A stretch of DNA of 17,295 nucleotides from Desulfurococcales archaeon (lineage in GTDB: Archaea; Thermoproteota; Thermoprotei_A; Sulfolobales; Desulfurococcaceae), in the NCBI GenBank assembly GCA_027064845.1, contig JAMOPC010000095.1, forward strand, positions 1-17,295, read 5' to 3'. The stretch's first letter is position 1. The number at the start of each line of letters is the position of its first letter. Below are positions 7,804 to 13,995 of this stretch, one piece after another. Under the pieces are notes generated by a model, which saw only the letters and a program-made list of their open reading frames with translations, ran no database searches and had not been told where the DNA came from. The position numbers and the translations under genes were made by a program.

Positions 7804-9222
7804 TTACCTCTCTTCCAATATTCTTTTAATCAAATGAACTAAGAGATCTATGTCTTGTCTTTGATGAACTTCTGTAAAAGCAAATAATGCTGTTTCACCA
7901 AGTTCTGGGTACAACTTTCCTAGATATAATCCACCATGTATTCCTTCTTCGAGTAATTTCTCGTGGATGAATTGATAGGGTACATTATATTCATTAAAGC
8001 TAACAATAAATTCTTTGAAGAAATCTGCTTCAAATATATTTGCTTTAATACCGTTCTTCCTCATTATTTTCATTGCGTAATGTGATTTATAGTATATGTG
8101 CTTACTTAGTTTAATCAAACCTCTCCTTCCCAGTAGGGATAAATAGATGGCAGAAGCTATAGCGGATAAGGCTTCATTAGTGCATATATTAGATGTGGCT
8201 TTAGATCTCCTGATGTGTTGTTCTCTTGTCTGCAAAATCATGGCAAAAGCTCTTTCGCCTCCTTCAATCGTCTGTGTTAAGCCAATTAGTCTACCAGGCA
8301 TTTGCCGTAATAATTTTGGTTCATCTCTTATGGCGAATATACCTAGATAGGGGCCGCCAAAGTTAAGTCCTAACCCAAGAGGCTGACCTTCACCAACAGC
8401 TATATCAGCACCTAGTTCTCCTGGAGGTTTTATTAGACCTAGCGATAAAGGATCAACTCCTATTATAAACAATGCTTTATGATCATGAACTATTTCACTC
8501 ACGTCAATAGCGTTCTCCTCGATCAAGCCAAAGAAATTGGGGTTCTGTAAATATACGGCAATAACGTCTTTAGACATCTTTTCCTTCAGATCTTCTTTAT
8601 CTACTAACCCAGTCACAGGATCATATTTTATATATTCTATAACAACTCTTCCCTGACTAATATGAGGATATAAATAAGTCATAACTACTTCTTTGTGAAA
8701 AGGGTTCATATTGGCTGGAAGTAATATTTTCTTTCTATTCTTATTTACTCTCATAGACATAAGTAAGGCTTCAGCTAAGGCAGAGGCGCCATCATACATG
8801 GACGAATTAACTATGTCCATATCTAGTAATTCCGCCATTAAACTTTGATACTCAAACAAAGCTTGAAGAATACCCTGCGAGATCTCGGGTTGATACGGTG
8901 TATATGATGTCAAGAACTCTCCACGTGATATGATATATTTTATTACTGCGGGAACATAATGTGGTGCAGCGCCTCCTCCTATAAATGGTGGTATTCTCAA
9001 TTGCTTGTTTTTAGCGAGTTTTTCGTTAACTATTCTCTTCACTTCTATTTCAGACAATGGTTTCTTTAAACCAATATTTAGTTCATCCCATTTGTCAGCA
9101 GGTATTCTTATATCATTAGGAATATCTCTAAACAATTCCTCAATACTCTTTATTCCAAGCTTTTCCATAATCTTTTTTCTAATTTTACTTGAAGAGTTAG
9201 GAATGAAAGGGTGAGCATCCAC
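7804..9222 (-). CDS. gcvPA: Glycine dehydrogenase (decarboxylating), subunit 1
   Basis: Partner subunit of the split P protein, homologous to the N-terminal half of one-chain P proteins and without the PLP lysine. Typical segments are IPPFIGGGAAPHYVPA (77-92), SYTPYQPEISQG (106-117) and NSSMYDGASALAEA. Length is 472 aa, slightly above the usual 440-460. The start is GTG 9222 (VDAHPFIPNSS, the usual N-terminus of the family), with GAGGGG at 9233-9238, 10 nt upstream. It is the first gene of the minus-strand glycine cleavage unit and diverges from gcvT across 113 bases. Confidence 0.96.
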   Translation of the reverse strand: MDAHPFIPNSSSKIRKKIMEKLGIKSIEELFRDIPNDIRIPADKWDELNIGLKKPLSEIEVKRIVNEKLAKNKQLRIPPFIGGGAAPHYVPAVIKYIISRGEFLTSYTPYQPEISQGILQALFEYQSLMAELLDMDIVNSSMYDGASALAEALLMSMRVNKNRKKILLPANMNPFHKEVVMTYLYPHISQGRVVIEYIKYDPVTGLVDKEDLKEKMSKDVIAVYLQNPNFFGLIEENAIDVSEIVHDHKALFIIGVDPLSLGLIKPPGELGADIAVGEGQPLGLGLNFGGPYLGIFAIRDEPKLLRQMPGRLIGLTQTIEGGERAFAMILQTREQHIRRSKATSNICTNEALSAIASAIYLSLLGRRGLIKLSKHIYYKSHYAMKIMRKNGIKANIFEADFFKEFIVSFNEYNVPYQFIHEKLLEEGIHGGLYLGKLYPELGETALFAFTEVHQRQDIDLLVHLIKRILEER

Positions 9223-9335
9223 TTTCAGCAGTCCCCTCTACATAGATCAGCATTTATTCCTATTGAAAATATGTAGAATTAGATTAATAGATTTAGCTTT
9301 CCATAGTATGTATCCGAATAAATGGTGAGATGCCC
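9223..9335. promoter_or_regulatory. Divergent gcvPA/gcvT intergenic region
   Basis: These 113 bases must hold the start signals for gcvPA (-) and gcvT (+), or at least for the minus-strand unit. It contains the ribosome-binding sites GAGGGG (9233-9238, minus) and GGTGA (9324-9328, plus). AT-rich candidates for TATA elements are CATATTTT on the minus strand (about 9264-9272) and ATTAATAG on the plus strand (about 9283-9290); both are weak matches, and no BRE is convincing. No riboswitch fold, such as a glycine aptamer, was recognised. Confidence 0.35.
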
Positions 9336-10448
9336 ATGAGAAGAATACAGCTACTCGATTTCCATGTAGAAAAACTAGGTGCTGAAACAGGTTTCTTCGG
9401 TGAATGGGAAGTTCCTATGAGGTACAAGAGCTCTATAGAAGAACATCTAGCAGTTAGACAAGCGTGTGGAGTTTTTGATGTAAGCCATATGGGGAGAATA
9501 AAGATCAGCGGAAAAAATGGTCTCGACTTCATACAATACATTTATACAAAAGACTTATCAAAGACGAAGACAGGCTTCATGAGTGGGCCTACTCTTGCTT
9601 TGAACCAGTATGCTAGAGTTAAAGACGATGAAATGTTATACAAAATAAATGATGAGGAGTGGCTTGTAGTAGTTAACGCATTAGTTATAGATAAGATGAT
9701 TAATTACTTCAAAAAAGTCATCGAGGAGAAGAACTATGAAATAATAATAGAAGATTATACTAGTAAATATGCTATGATCGCCGTTCAGGGTCCAAAAACG
9801 GTTGAAATATTCGAAAAAATTAATGCAGGATGGGTAAATGACTTAAAACCATTAGAGTTTAGAATGAATGAAAAAATAAACAACATTAATGTTTTCTTGA
9901 TAAGTAGGAGTGGGTGGACTGGAGAAGATGGTTTCGAAATATGGGGGGAGCCAGGACAGATAGCTAAGCTAATAGAGTTATTAATAAGTGCAGGGGCTAA
10001 ACCTGTTGGAATAATAGCTAGAGATACATTAAGAATGGAGATGGGCTATGTTCTAGGAGGACATGAGTATGGAGAAGATCCTGTAAAATATCCTTGTGCC
10101 ATCAGCCTACGCTATGGATTAGGTGCAATCACATGGAATAAACATGGATATGTTGGTGAACAAGCACTTAGAGCTTGTCTTAAAAATGGAGTAAGATGGA
10201 TACGTATGGGTATAAAGATGTCTAAGAGACACGCCAGAATAATTCCAAGAGAAAATACACCAGTATTTATTGAAGGACAATATGTTGGCTGGGTAACTAG
10301 TGGAGCGTATTCTCCAGTACTTAAGAGAGGAATTGCTCAAGCATATATTGATTCGAGATACGCTATAGTGGATATACCAGTCACTATCCAAATTAGAGGA
10401 AAAGAGTATTCAGGCAAAATAGTTGATTTTCCATTTATCAACAAGTAA
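9336..10448 (+). CDS. gcvT: Aminomethyltransferase (glycine cleavage T protein)
   Basis: T protein moves the methylene from the aminomethyl-lipoyl H protein to a tetrahydropterin (folate type or archaeal analogue) and releases ammonia. Hallmarks are GFFGEWEVPMRY, EEHLAVRQACGVFDVSHMG, the segment ARVKDDEMLY containing the catalytic Asp region, VQGPK, SRSGWTGEDGFEI, and ARDTLRMEMGYVLGGHE. Product 370 aa, normal length. ATG 9336 is chosen over ATG 9330 because GGTGA (9324-9328) lies 7 nt before 9336 but only 1 nt before 9330. Its stop lies 7 bases from the stop of the convergent kinase-like gene. The pterin carrier used cannot be read from the sequence. Confidence 0.96.
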   Translation: MRRIQLLDFHVEKLGAETGFFGEWEVPMRYKSSIEEHLAVRQACGVFDVSHMGRIKISGKNGLDFIQYIYTKDLSKTKTGFMSGPTLALNQYARVKDDEMLYKINDEEWLVVVNALVIDKMINYFKKVIEEKNYEIIIEDYTSKYAMIAVQGPKTVEIFEKINAGWVNDLKPLEFRMNEKINNINVFLISRSGWTGEDGFEIWGEPGQIAKLIELLISAGAKPVGIIARDTLRMEMGYVLGGHEYGEDPVKYPCAISLRYGLGAITWNKHGYVGEQALRACLKNGVRWIRMGIKMSKRHARIIPRENTPVFIEGQYVGWVTSGAYSPVLKRGIAQAYIDSRYAIVDIPVTIQIRGKEYSGKIVDFPFINK

Positions 10449-10455
10449 GTTCTCG

Positions 10456-11565
10456 CTAGATTACTTTTTTAACGACATACCTACCATAATCAATCAATAC
10501 CTTAATATATCCCCTAAGCATTTCGTCTACAAAGGGATCCCCGGTATCCACTCTTAAATATTCTATATCTCTTATTTTCCGCTTAGTACTGACTACTAAT
10601 ATGTTATTTCTACCAACTTTTCGGATAATACTTGGAGATATTTGCTGATTTCCTCTACCAAAAATAAAGCCTTGTCCCCCAATTGGTGTGACTACAATCT
10701 TTGCTTTACCATATTTGCTTATTATTTGCAATAATGTACGTTCATCGGCATCCTTGGCTATTAGTTTATTATTAATAATTACATCAACTCCAAGCAGAGT
10801 ATATGGAATACCCAATAGTTTATTAATTTCCTTAACAGTTGAACCAGGTCCTAGAATATATGGGGTATTTGGATCCATGTTTTCAACAATATATTCAGCA
10901 ATAGCTCTTTTATTTTCATCCTCCTCGGAACCCTCATATATCGTTTTACTTGACTGAACATAGTGTTTAATTAATGGTATTTTTAAGTAGCAGTACAGTT
11001 TTATTATAAGTTTGTCCCTCCTATAAGCATCTTCATCTATGTCAAGAACTTCTCTTAACACAAATTCTACATTATCTTCTAGGAACTTTTCTAGAATAAC
11101 GGCAGCATCGTGAGGACTATTAGCGAAAACTGCACTATACATTTTTACGCCACTAGGGACCCCCAATACGGGAACACTAGTACCTATCGATACACATATA
11201 TCCCTAGCAGTGCCATCACCTCCAACAAATACTAGGAGATCAACGTTTTCATCGAAAACCATAATTCTGGCAATTCTGCGGGTATCTTCTGGGGTAGTAG
11301 GGTATTTTATCTCACCTACAATTTTAACGAGTTTATCTGAATGAATAGATTTCTTTACAATGTCTTCCCCCATTATACCAGGTGCTGATATTATTCTAAA
11401 ATCATTCCTTCTAATACTGTTCAAGAACAATAAAGCTCTTCTCGGCGAAACAGGTTTAGCGCCTTTTTTCAAGGCAAGTAGATAAGCATCTCCATCAGTG
11501 CCTTTTAAACCTACTCTTCCACCCATTCCAGCAATAGGGTTAACGATCAATCCTATAATCTTCAA
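10456..11565 (-). CDS. ATP-NAD kinase family / AcoX-like protein
   Basis: The protein opens with GLIVNPIAGMGGRVGLKGTDG and carries the nucleotide-binding signature VGGDGTARD (GGDGT at about 115-119), the core motif of the NAD kinase/diacylglycerol kinase fold. At 369 aa it is longer than classic NAD kinases, with an extra C-terminal domain as in the COG3199 group (AcoX-related predicted kinases). Whether it phosphorylates NAD is unknown. I favour TTG 11565: AAGGGGG (11571-11577) lies 5 nt upstream, and MKIIGLIVNP is a natural beginning. GTG 11580 is the alternative and would suit a nearly leaderless mRNA from the TATA at 11607-11612. It sits between glycine cleavage genes but on the opposite strand, so a shared function is only a guess. 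Confidence 0.82.
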   Translation of the reverse strand: MKIIGLIVNPIAGMGGRVGLKGTDGDAYLLALKKGAKPVSPRRALLFLNSIRRNDFRIISAPGIMGEDIVKKSIHSDKLVKIVGEIKYPTTPEDTRRIARIMVFDENVDLLVFVGGDGTARDICVSIGTSVPVLGVPSGVKMYSAVFANSPHDAAVILEKFLEDNVEFVLREVLDIDEDAYRRDKLIIKLYCYLKIPLIKHYVQSSKTIYEGSEEDENKRAIAEYIVENMDPNTPYILGPGSTVKEINKLLGIPYTLLGVDVIINNKLIAKDADERTLLQIISKYGKAKIVVTPIGGQGFIFGRGNQQISPSIIRKVGRNNILVVSTKRKIRDIEYLRVDTGDPFVDEMLRGYIKVLIDYGRYVVKKVI

Positions 11566-11600
11566 CAAAACCCCCTTCACGTATTGAGTTAAATAACTCC

Positions 11601-11620
11601 TAGCATTATATAGTTTTAAT
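11601..11620. promoter_or_regulatory. Symmetric TATA element between the kinase-like gene and glyA
   Basis: The divergent gap contains one clear TATA element, the self-complementary TATATA at 11607-11612. Its centre is about 27 nt before the glyA ATG (11636) and about 30 nt before the GTG 11580 of the minus-strand gene, the distance expected between an archaeal TATA box and transcription start. On the minus strand the flank reads ATTAAAAC before TATATA, a fair BRE; on the plus side CTAGCAT is a poorer one. A single element may therefore serve both directions, giving short-leader or leaderless mRNAs. Confidence 0.5.
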
Positions 11621-11635
11621 GAGGCTGATGCCAGA

Positions 11636-12961
11636 ATGCTTGACTCGCTTATTAATAGTTATCCTGAACTTGAGAAAGTATTGAATTTAACAATACAACA
11701 CACTATATGGAGGAAAAAAGAATGTATCAACATGATCGCTAGCGAGAACGTAATGAGTCCTCTGGCTATGCTTCTTTACCTAAATGATATGATGCATAGA
11801 TATGCCGAAGGCAAACCCTTTAAACGTTATTATCAAGGACTAAAATACGTTGATGAACTAGAAGTTACTGCTCAAAAAATAATTGGAGAGCTCCTCAATA
11901 CAGAATACGTTGAGCTTAGACCAATCAGTGGTACTATAGCCAATGCTACGGTTTTTAAGGCATTAGCAAAGCCAGGAGAAAAAGCTGTAGTAGTACCTGT
12001 TCAAGCAGGTGCTCATGTAAGCCATACACGATACGGAACACTTGGCGCACTTGGACTACAACAAATAGAAATGCCCTTCGACATAGAAGAATGGAACATA
12101 GATGTAGATAAATCAATAAAACTCATTGAAGAAACAAAACCAAGCTTAGTAATACTTGGTGGAAGCCTATACATTTTCCCACACCCTGTAAAAGAACTAA
12201 GCGAAGCAGCACATAGCGTAAACGCCAAATTAATGTATGATGCAGCTCATGTTCTTGGACTAATAACAGGTAAGGTCTGGACAAACCCCTTACTCGAGGG
12301 AGCCGATATACTAACGTCCTCAACACACAAAACCTTCCCAGGGCCACAGGGAGGGCTAATTGCTACTAAAACCAAAGAAGATTACAAAAAAGTCTCCAAA
12401 GTAGTATTTCCTGTCTTCGTATCAAATCATCACCTTCACAGATTGTCAGCTCTAGCAGTCACAGGCCTGGAAATGAAGTATTTTGGAAAGCAATACGCTG
12501 AACAAATCATTAAAAACGCCAAGACCTTAGCGGAAGCTCTCGCAGAACATGGAATAAAAGTAATTGGAGAAAATAAGGGCTTTACGGAGAGCCATCAAGT
12601 AATAATAGATGTAAAAGCAAATGGTGGTGGAGCAAAGAATGCTGAACTACTTGAACAAGCAAACATAATAGTAAACAAAAACATGCTGCCATGGGATAAA
12701 CCCGAAGACATAAAGAACCCAAGTGGTATAAGAATAGGAGTTCAAGAAATAACTCGATGGGGCATGAAAGAAGAGGAAATGAAAATAATAGCAGAATTCA
12801 TGAAAAGAATAATAATTGATAAAGAAGATCCTGCCAAGATAAAGAAGCAAGTGATTGAATTTAGAAAAGAATACTTAGAAATACATTATGGATTCAAGAT
12901 AACTAATGAAGAAGAACTAAAATTACTAAAAATAATGCTTCACGCAGAGCCCTTCTCATAA
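11636..12961 (+). CDS. glyA: Serine hydroxymethyltransferase
   Basis: This PLP enzyme interconverts serine and glycine with a tetrahydropterin one-carbon carrier. The PLP lysine is Lys232 in SSTHKTFPGPQGG; YDAAHVLGLI supplies the cofactor-ring residues Asp202 and His205; NMIASENVMSP (32-42) and RYYQGLKYVDELE (64-76) are family signatures. Product 441 aa, near the archaeal SHMT length. ATG 11636 follows GAGG (11621-11624) at 11 nt and lies about 27 nt from the TATA at 11607-11612, so translation may be leaderless. With the glycine cleavage genes beside it, it can consume the methylene-pterin and a second glycine to make serine, or run in reverse to feed glycine into cleavage. gcvH follows after 59 bases. 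Confidence 0.97.
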   Translation: MLDSLINSYPELEKVLNLTIQHTIWRKKECINMIASENVMSPLAMLLYLNDMMHRYAEGKPFKRYYQGLKYVDELEVTAQKIIGELLNTEYVELRPISGTIANATVFKALAKPGEKAVVVPVQAGAHVSHTRYGTLGALGLQQIEMPFDIEEWNIDVDKSIKLIEETKPSLVILGGSLYIFPHPVKELSEAAHSVNAKLMYDAAHVLGLITGKVWTNPLLEGADILTSSTHKTFPGPQGGLIATKTKEDYKKVSKVVFPVFVSNHHLHRLSALAVTGLEMKYFGKQYAEQIIKNAKTLAEALAEHGIKVIGENKGFTESHQVIIDVKANGGGAKNAELLEQANIIVNKNMLPWDKPEDIKNPSGIRIGVQEITRWGMKEEEMKIIAEFMKRIIIDKEDPAKIKKQVIEFRKEYLEIHYGFKITNEEELKLLKIMLHAEPFS

Positions 12962-13020
12962 TAAAGTACTAAAGATGAAATAAAAACAATCGGAATACAT
13001 AAGATTAACTGGGTGTTAAT

Positions 13021-13455
13021 ATGTCACAAGAAGACCTAATCATAATTATTGGTAAGAACAAATACATAATCAAAAGAGATAGAAGATATACCGAGACAGA
13101 TGAATGGGCTAAAAAAGAAAACGATATCATAGTTATGGGAATAACTGATTATGCACAAAAAGAACTAAAGGACATAGTCGGAATCGAACTACCAGAGCCA
13201 GGAACCGAAGTAAAGAAAGGAGACGAACTAGGAGTCGTAGAAAGCGTAAAAGCAACCAACGAGTACTACTCTCCAGTATCAGGTACGATAATAGAAGTAA
13301 ACGAAAGACTCCTCGAAGAACCAGAACTACTAAACACAGACCCATATGGAGAAGGATGGATAGTTAAAATAAAACCCAGTAACCAAAACGAGTACAACGA
13401 ACTCCTAAATCCAGAACAATACGCTGAACTAATTAAGAAAAAACACACCCATTAA
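13021..13455 (+). CDS. gcvH: Glycine cleavage system H protein
   Basis: This small shuttle protein carries the aminomethyl group on a lipoyl-lysine between the P, T and L proteins. The lipoylation site is Lys77 in GVVESVKATNEYYSPVSG, in the standard beta-hairpin; YTETDEWAK and VMGITDYAQKELKDIVGIELP are the usual N-terminal half; ELLNTDPYGEGWIVKI is the typical C-terminal block. Product 144 aa; the first 20 residues and the charged KKKHTH tail slightly exceed the minimal domain. ATG 13021 has GGGTG at 13011-13015, 5 nt upstream. It probably shares a transcript with glyA. Confidence 0.97.
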   Translation: MSQEDLIIIIGKNKYIIKRDRRYTETDEWAKKENDIIVMGITDYAQKELKDIVGIELPEPGTEVKKGDELGVVESVKATNEYYSPVSGTIIEVNERLLEEPELLNTDPYGEGWIVKIKPSNQNEYNELLNPEQYAELIKKKHTH

Positions 13456-13549
13456 AACCAAATACCTTTTTCCCAAATAAAACCCTAAACAACAATCCTG
13501 CGACTAATCCATATAATATAATTAGTATAATTATACGAGAAGAAGCAAA
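13456..13549. terminator. gcvH downstream region with T-run and a 12-bp palindrome
   Basis: After the gcvH stop there is a pyrimidine run CCTTTTTCCC (about 13465-13474), a plausible archaeal oligo-T terminator for the glyA-gcvH transcript. Further on lies an AT-rich block with the perfect palindrome GTATAATTATAC (13525-13536). Its role is unknown; it may be a terminator for RNAs arriving from the minus-strand tRNA side. No reading frame or RNA gene is recognised here. Confidence 0.35.
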
Positions 13550-13586
13550 CCCTCCAGACCTAAGTCATCCCTCATAAGAGGTCAGA
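13550..13586 (-). repeat. 37-bp exact copy of the tRNA-Trp intron core (copy A)
   Basis: These 37 bases are identical, in the same orientation, to 13821-13857 inside the large tRNA-Trp intron. Read on the minus strand the block contains CUGA (D'-like box), a CCUC-UUAU-GAGG hairpin, GAUGACU (C'-like box) and GGTCTGGAGGG, which includes the segment complementary to the Trp anticodon loop. It lies 17 bases downstream of the tRNA-Val 3' end. The intron's other guide and the terminal GUGA box are absent. It may be a duplicated fragment, or part of a small RNA processed from the tRNA-Val transcript; the sequence does not decide. Confidence 0.85.
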
Positions 13587-13603
13587 CAATTAATTACGAA
13601 AAG

Positions 13604-13701
13604 TGGGCCCGCGGGGATTTGAACCCCGGACCTCCGCCTCTCCGAGAACCAAACCCGAGACCCGTCAGGGCGGCGTCCTAACCAGGCTAGACGACGGGCC
13701 C
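13604..13701 (-). tRNA. tRNA-Val (anticodon GAC), with intron
   Basis: A complete cloverleaf is visible on the minus strand. The acceptor stem is GGGCCCG/CGGGCCC with discriminator A73. The D stem is GTCT/GGAC, the anticodon stem CCGCC/GGCGG, the variable loop AGGTC, and the T arm CGGGG-TTCAAAT-CCCCG. After removal of a 23-nt intron at 37/38 the loop is CTGACGA, anticodon GAC. A35, C36 and A73 agree with valine identity in archaea. CCA is not encoded. It is followed on the minus strand by a short T-run (TTTTCG) and then the 37-bp repeat. It is probably transcribed independently of tRNA-Trp, which lies 76 bases upstream. Confidence 0.93.
13640..13662 (-). other. tRNA-Val intron (23 nt, position 37/38)
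   Basis: The intron follows the canonical 37/38 position. The central helix is C32 T33 G34 A35 paired with TCGG (13642-13645); the bulges are C36 G37^G and AG^A38; the outer helix is the anticodon stem. The inner helix on the intron side is weak, so this is a relaxed helix-bulge-helix rather than a full bulge-helix-bulge. It would be removed by the archaeal tRNA-splicing endonuclease. Confidence 0.85.
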
Positions 13702-13730
13702 ACATCATTTTTGGTAATCATCTTGAAAGG

Positions 13731-13746
13731 GATAATAATTGTTTCG
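13731..13746 (-). promoter_or_regulatory. Probable promoter of tRNA-Val
   Basis: On the minus strand GACGAAAC is followed by AATTATTATC, a good BRE followed by an A/T-rich TATA element. The TATA centre near 13735 predicts a start near 13709, just ahead of the mature tRNA end at 13701. A second TATA-like TTATATAA (13762-13769) is about 65 nt away and less suitably placed. Confidence 0.5.
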
Positions 13747-13816
13747 TCTATACAAAAATGATTATATAAGGGGTTCATGGTGGGCCCGGGGGGATTTGAA
13801 CCCCCGACCTACGGGT

Positions 13817-13874
13817 CACTCCCTCCAGACCTAAGTCATCCCTCATAAGAGGTCAGATGACCCATAGATATGAT
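13817..13874 (-). ncRNA. tRNA-Trp intron 2 (58 nt, position 37/38), box C/D-like guide RNA
   Basis: Splice signals: C32 T33 C34 C35 pairs with GGAG (13819-13822); bulges are A36 G37^A and TG^A38. The intron also looks like a box C/D RNA. D' box CUGA (13853-13856) is preceded by TATGGGTCAT (13857-13866), which pairs over 10 nt (two G-U) with GTGACCCGTA across the 3' splice site. The fifth base from CUGA faces C39. A C'-like GAUGACU (13834-13840) precedes TCTGGAG, complementary to the anticodon loop, and a D-like GUGA spans the 3' junction. Introns of archaeal tRNA-Trp are known in several species to guide 2'-O-methylation of positions 34 and 39. The position-39 match is clean; for C34 the register is off by one (the N+5 base faces U33). 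Confidence 0.75.
13821..13857 (-). repeat. 37-bp exact copy shared with 13550-13586 (copy B, in the tRNA-Trp intron)
   Basis: This intron core is identical to copy A over 37 bases; identity stops at both ends at once (T versus A before it, T versus C after it, on the plus strand). The shared block begins one base before the D' box and ends in GGAGGG, three bases short of the GUGA box. The two copies are direct repeats 271 bases apart. Confidence 0.9.
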
Positions 13875-13881
13875 CTGGAGC

Positions 13882-13904
13882 ATCGGCCCCCATCGAATAG
13901 GGGT
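13882..13904 (-). other. tRNA-Trp intron 1 (23 nt, position 30/31)
   Basis: This non-canonical intron interrupts the anticodon stem. It forms a textbook bulge-helix-bulge: outer helix GAG (tRNA 22-24) with CTC (32-34); central helix CGGC (25-28) with GCCG at the intron 3' end; bulges GG^A and AT^G; inner helix CCCC/GGGG closed by an 8-nt loop TATTCGAT. Cutting as predicted joins G30 to G31 and restores the anticodon stem. Every base of the motif pairs, so the boundaries are well supported. Confidence 0.92.
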
Positions 13905-13936
<32 letters not shown>

Positions 13937-13949
13937 CCAACAGTCATCA

Positions 13950-13980
13950 ATATATGGGTAATATAATTGAGTCATATAAG
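13950..13980 (-). promoter_or_regulatory. Probable promoter region of tRNA-Trp
   Basis: Upstream of tRNA-Trp on the minus strand are three TATA-like stretches: CTTATATG (13973-13980), AATTATAT (about 13961-13968) and ATATAT (about 13951-13956). The middle one, centred about 29 nt from the tRNA 5' end, fits a start just ahead of the mature end. The first would give a leader of about 15 nt. Which is used cannot be told. Confidence 0.4.
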
Positions 13981-13995
13981 GGTTTTTGTGATCAC

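Noticed and set aside
9223..9335. Glycine riboswitch ahead of the glycine cleavage genes
   Set aside because: The gap is short, AT-rich and lacks the conserved paired elements of a glycine aptamer; such riboswitches are mainly bacterial.
13604..13701. Reading this tRNA as Glu or Asp because of its D arm
   Set aside because: The 37/38 splice motif fixes the loop as CTGACGA, giving GAC (Val); no CTC, TTC or GTC anticodon is possible in that register.
13762..13769. TATATAA-like box on the plus strand as promoter of an antisense RNA to tRNA-Trp
   Set aside because: The element is nearly symmetric and lies between minus-strand tRNA genes; nothing on the plus strand downstream looks like a gene.
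13550..13857. Two 37-bp repeats of CRISPR-like length
   Set aside because: Only two copies, 271 bases apart, separated by a tRNA-Val gene, with one copy inside a tRNA intron; no array and no cas genes.
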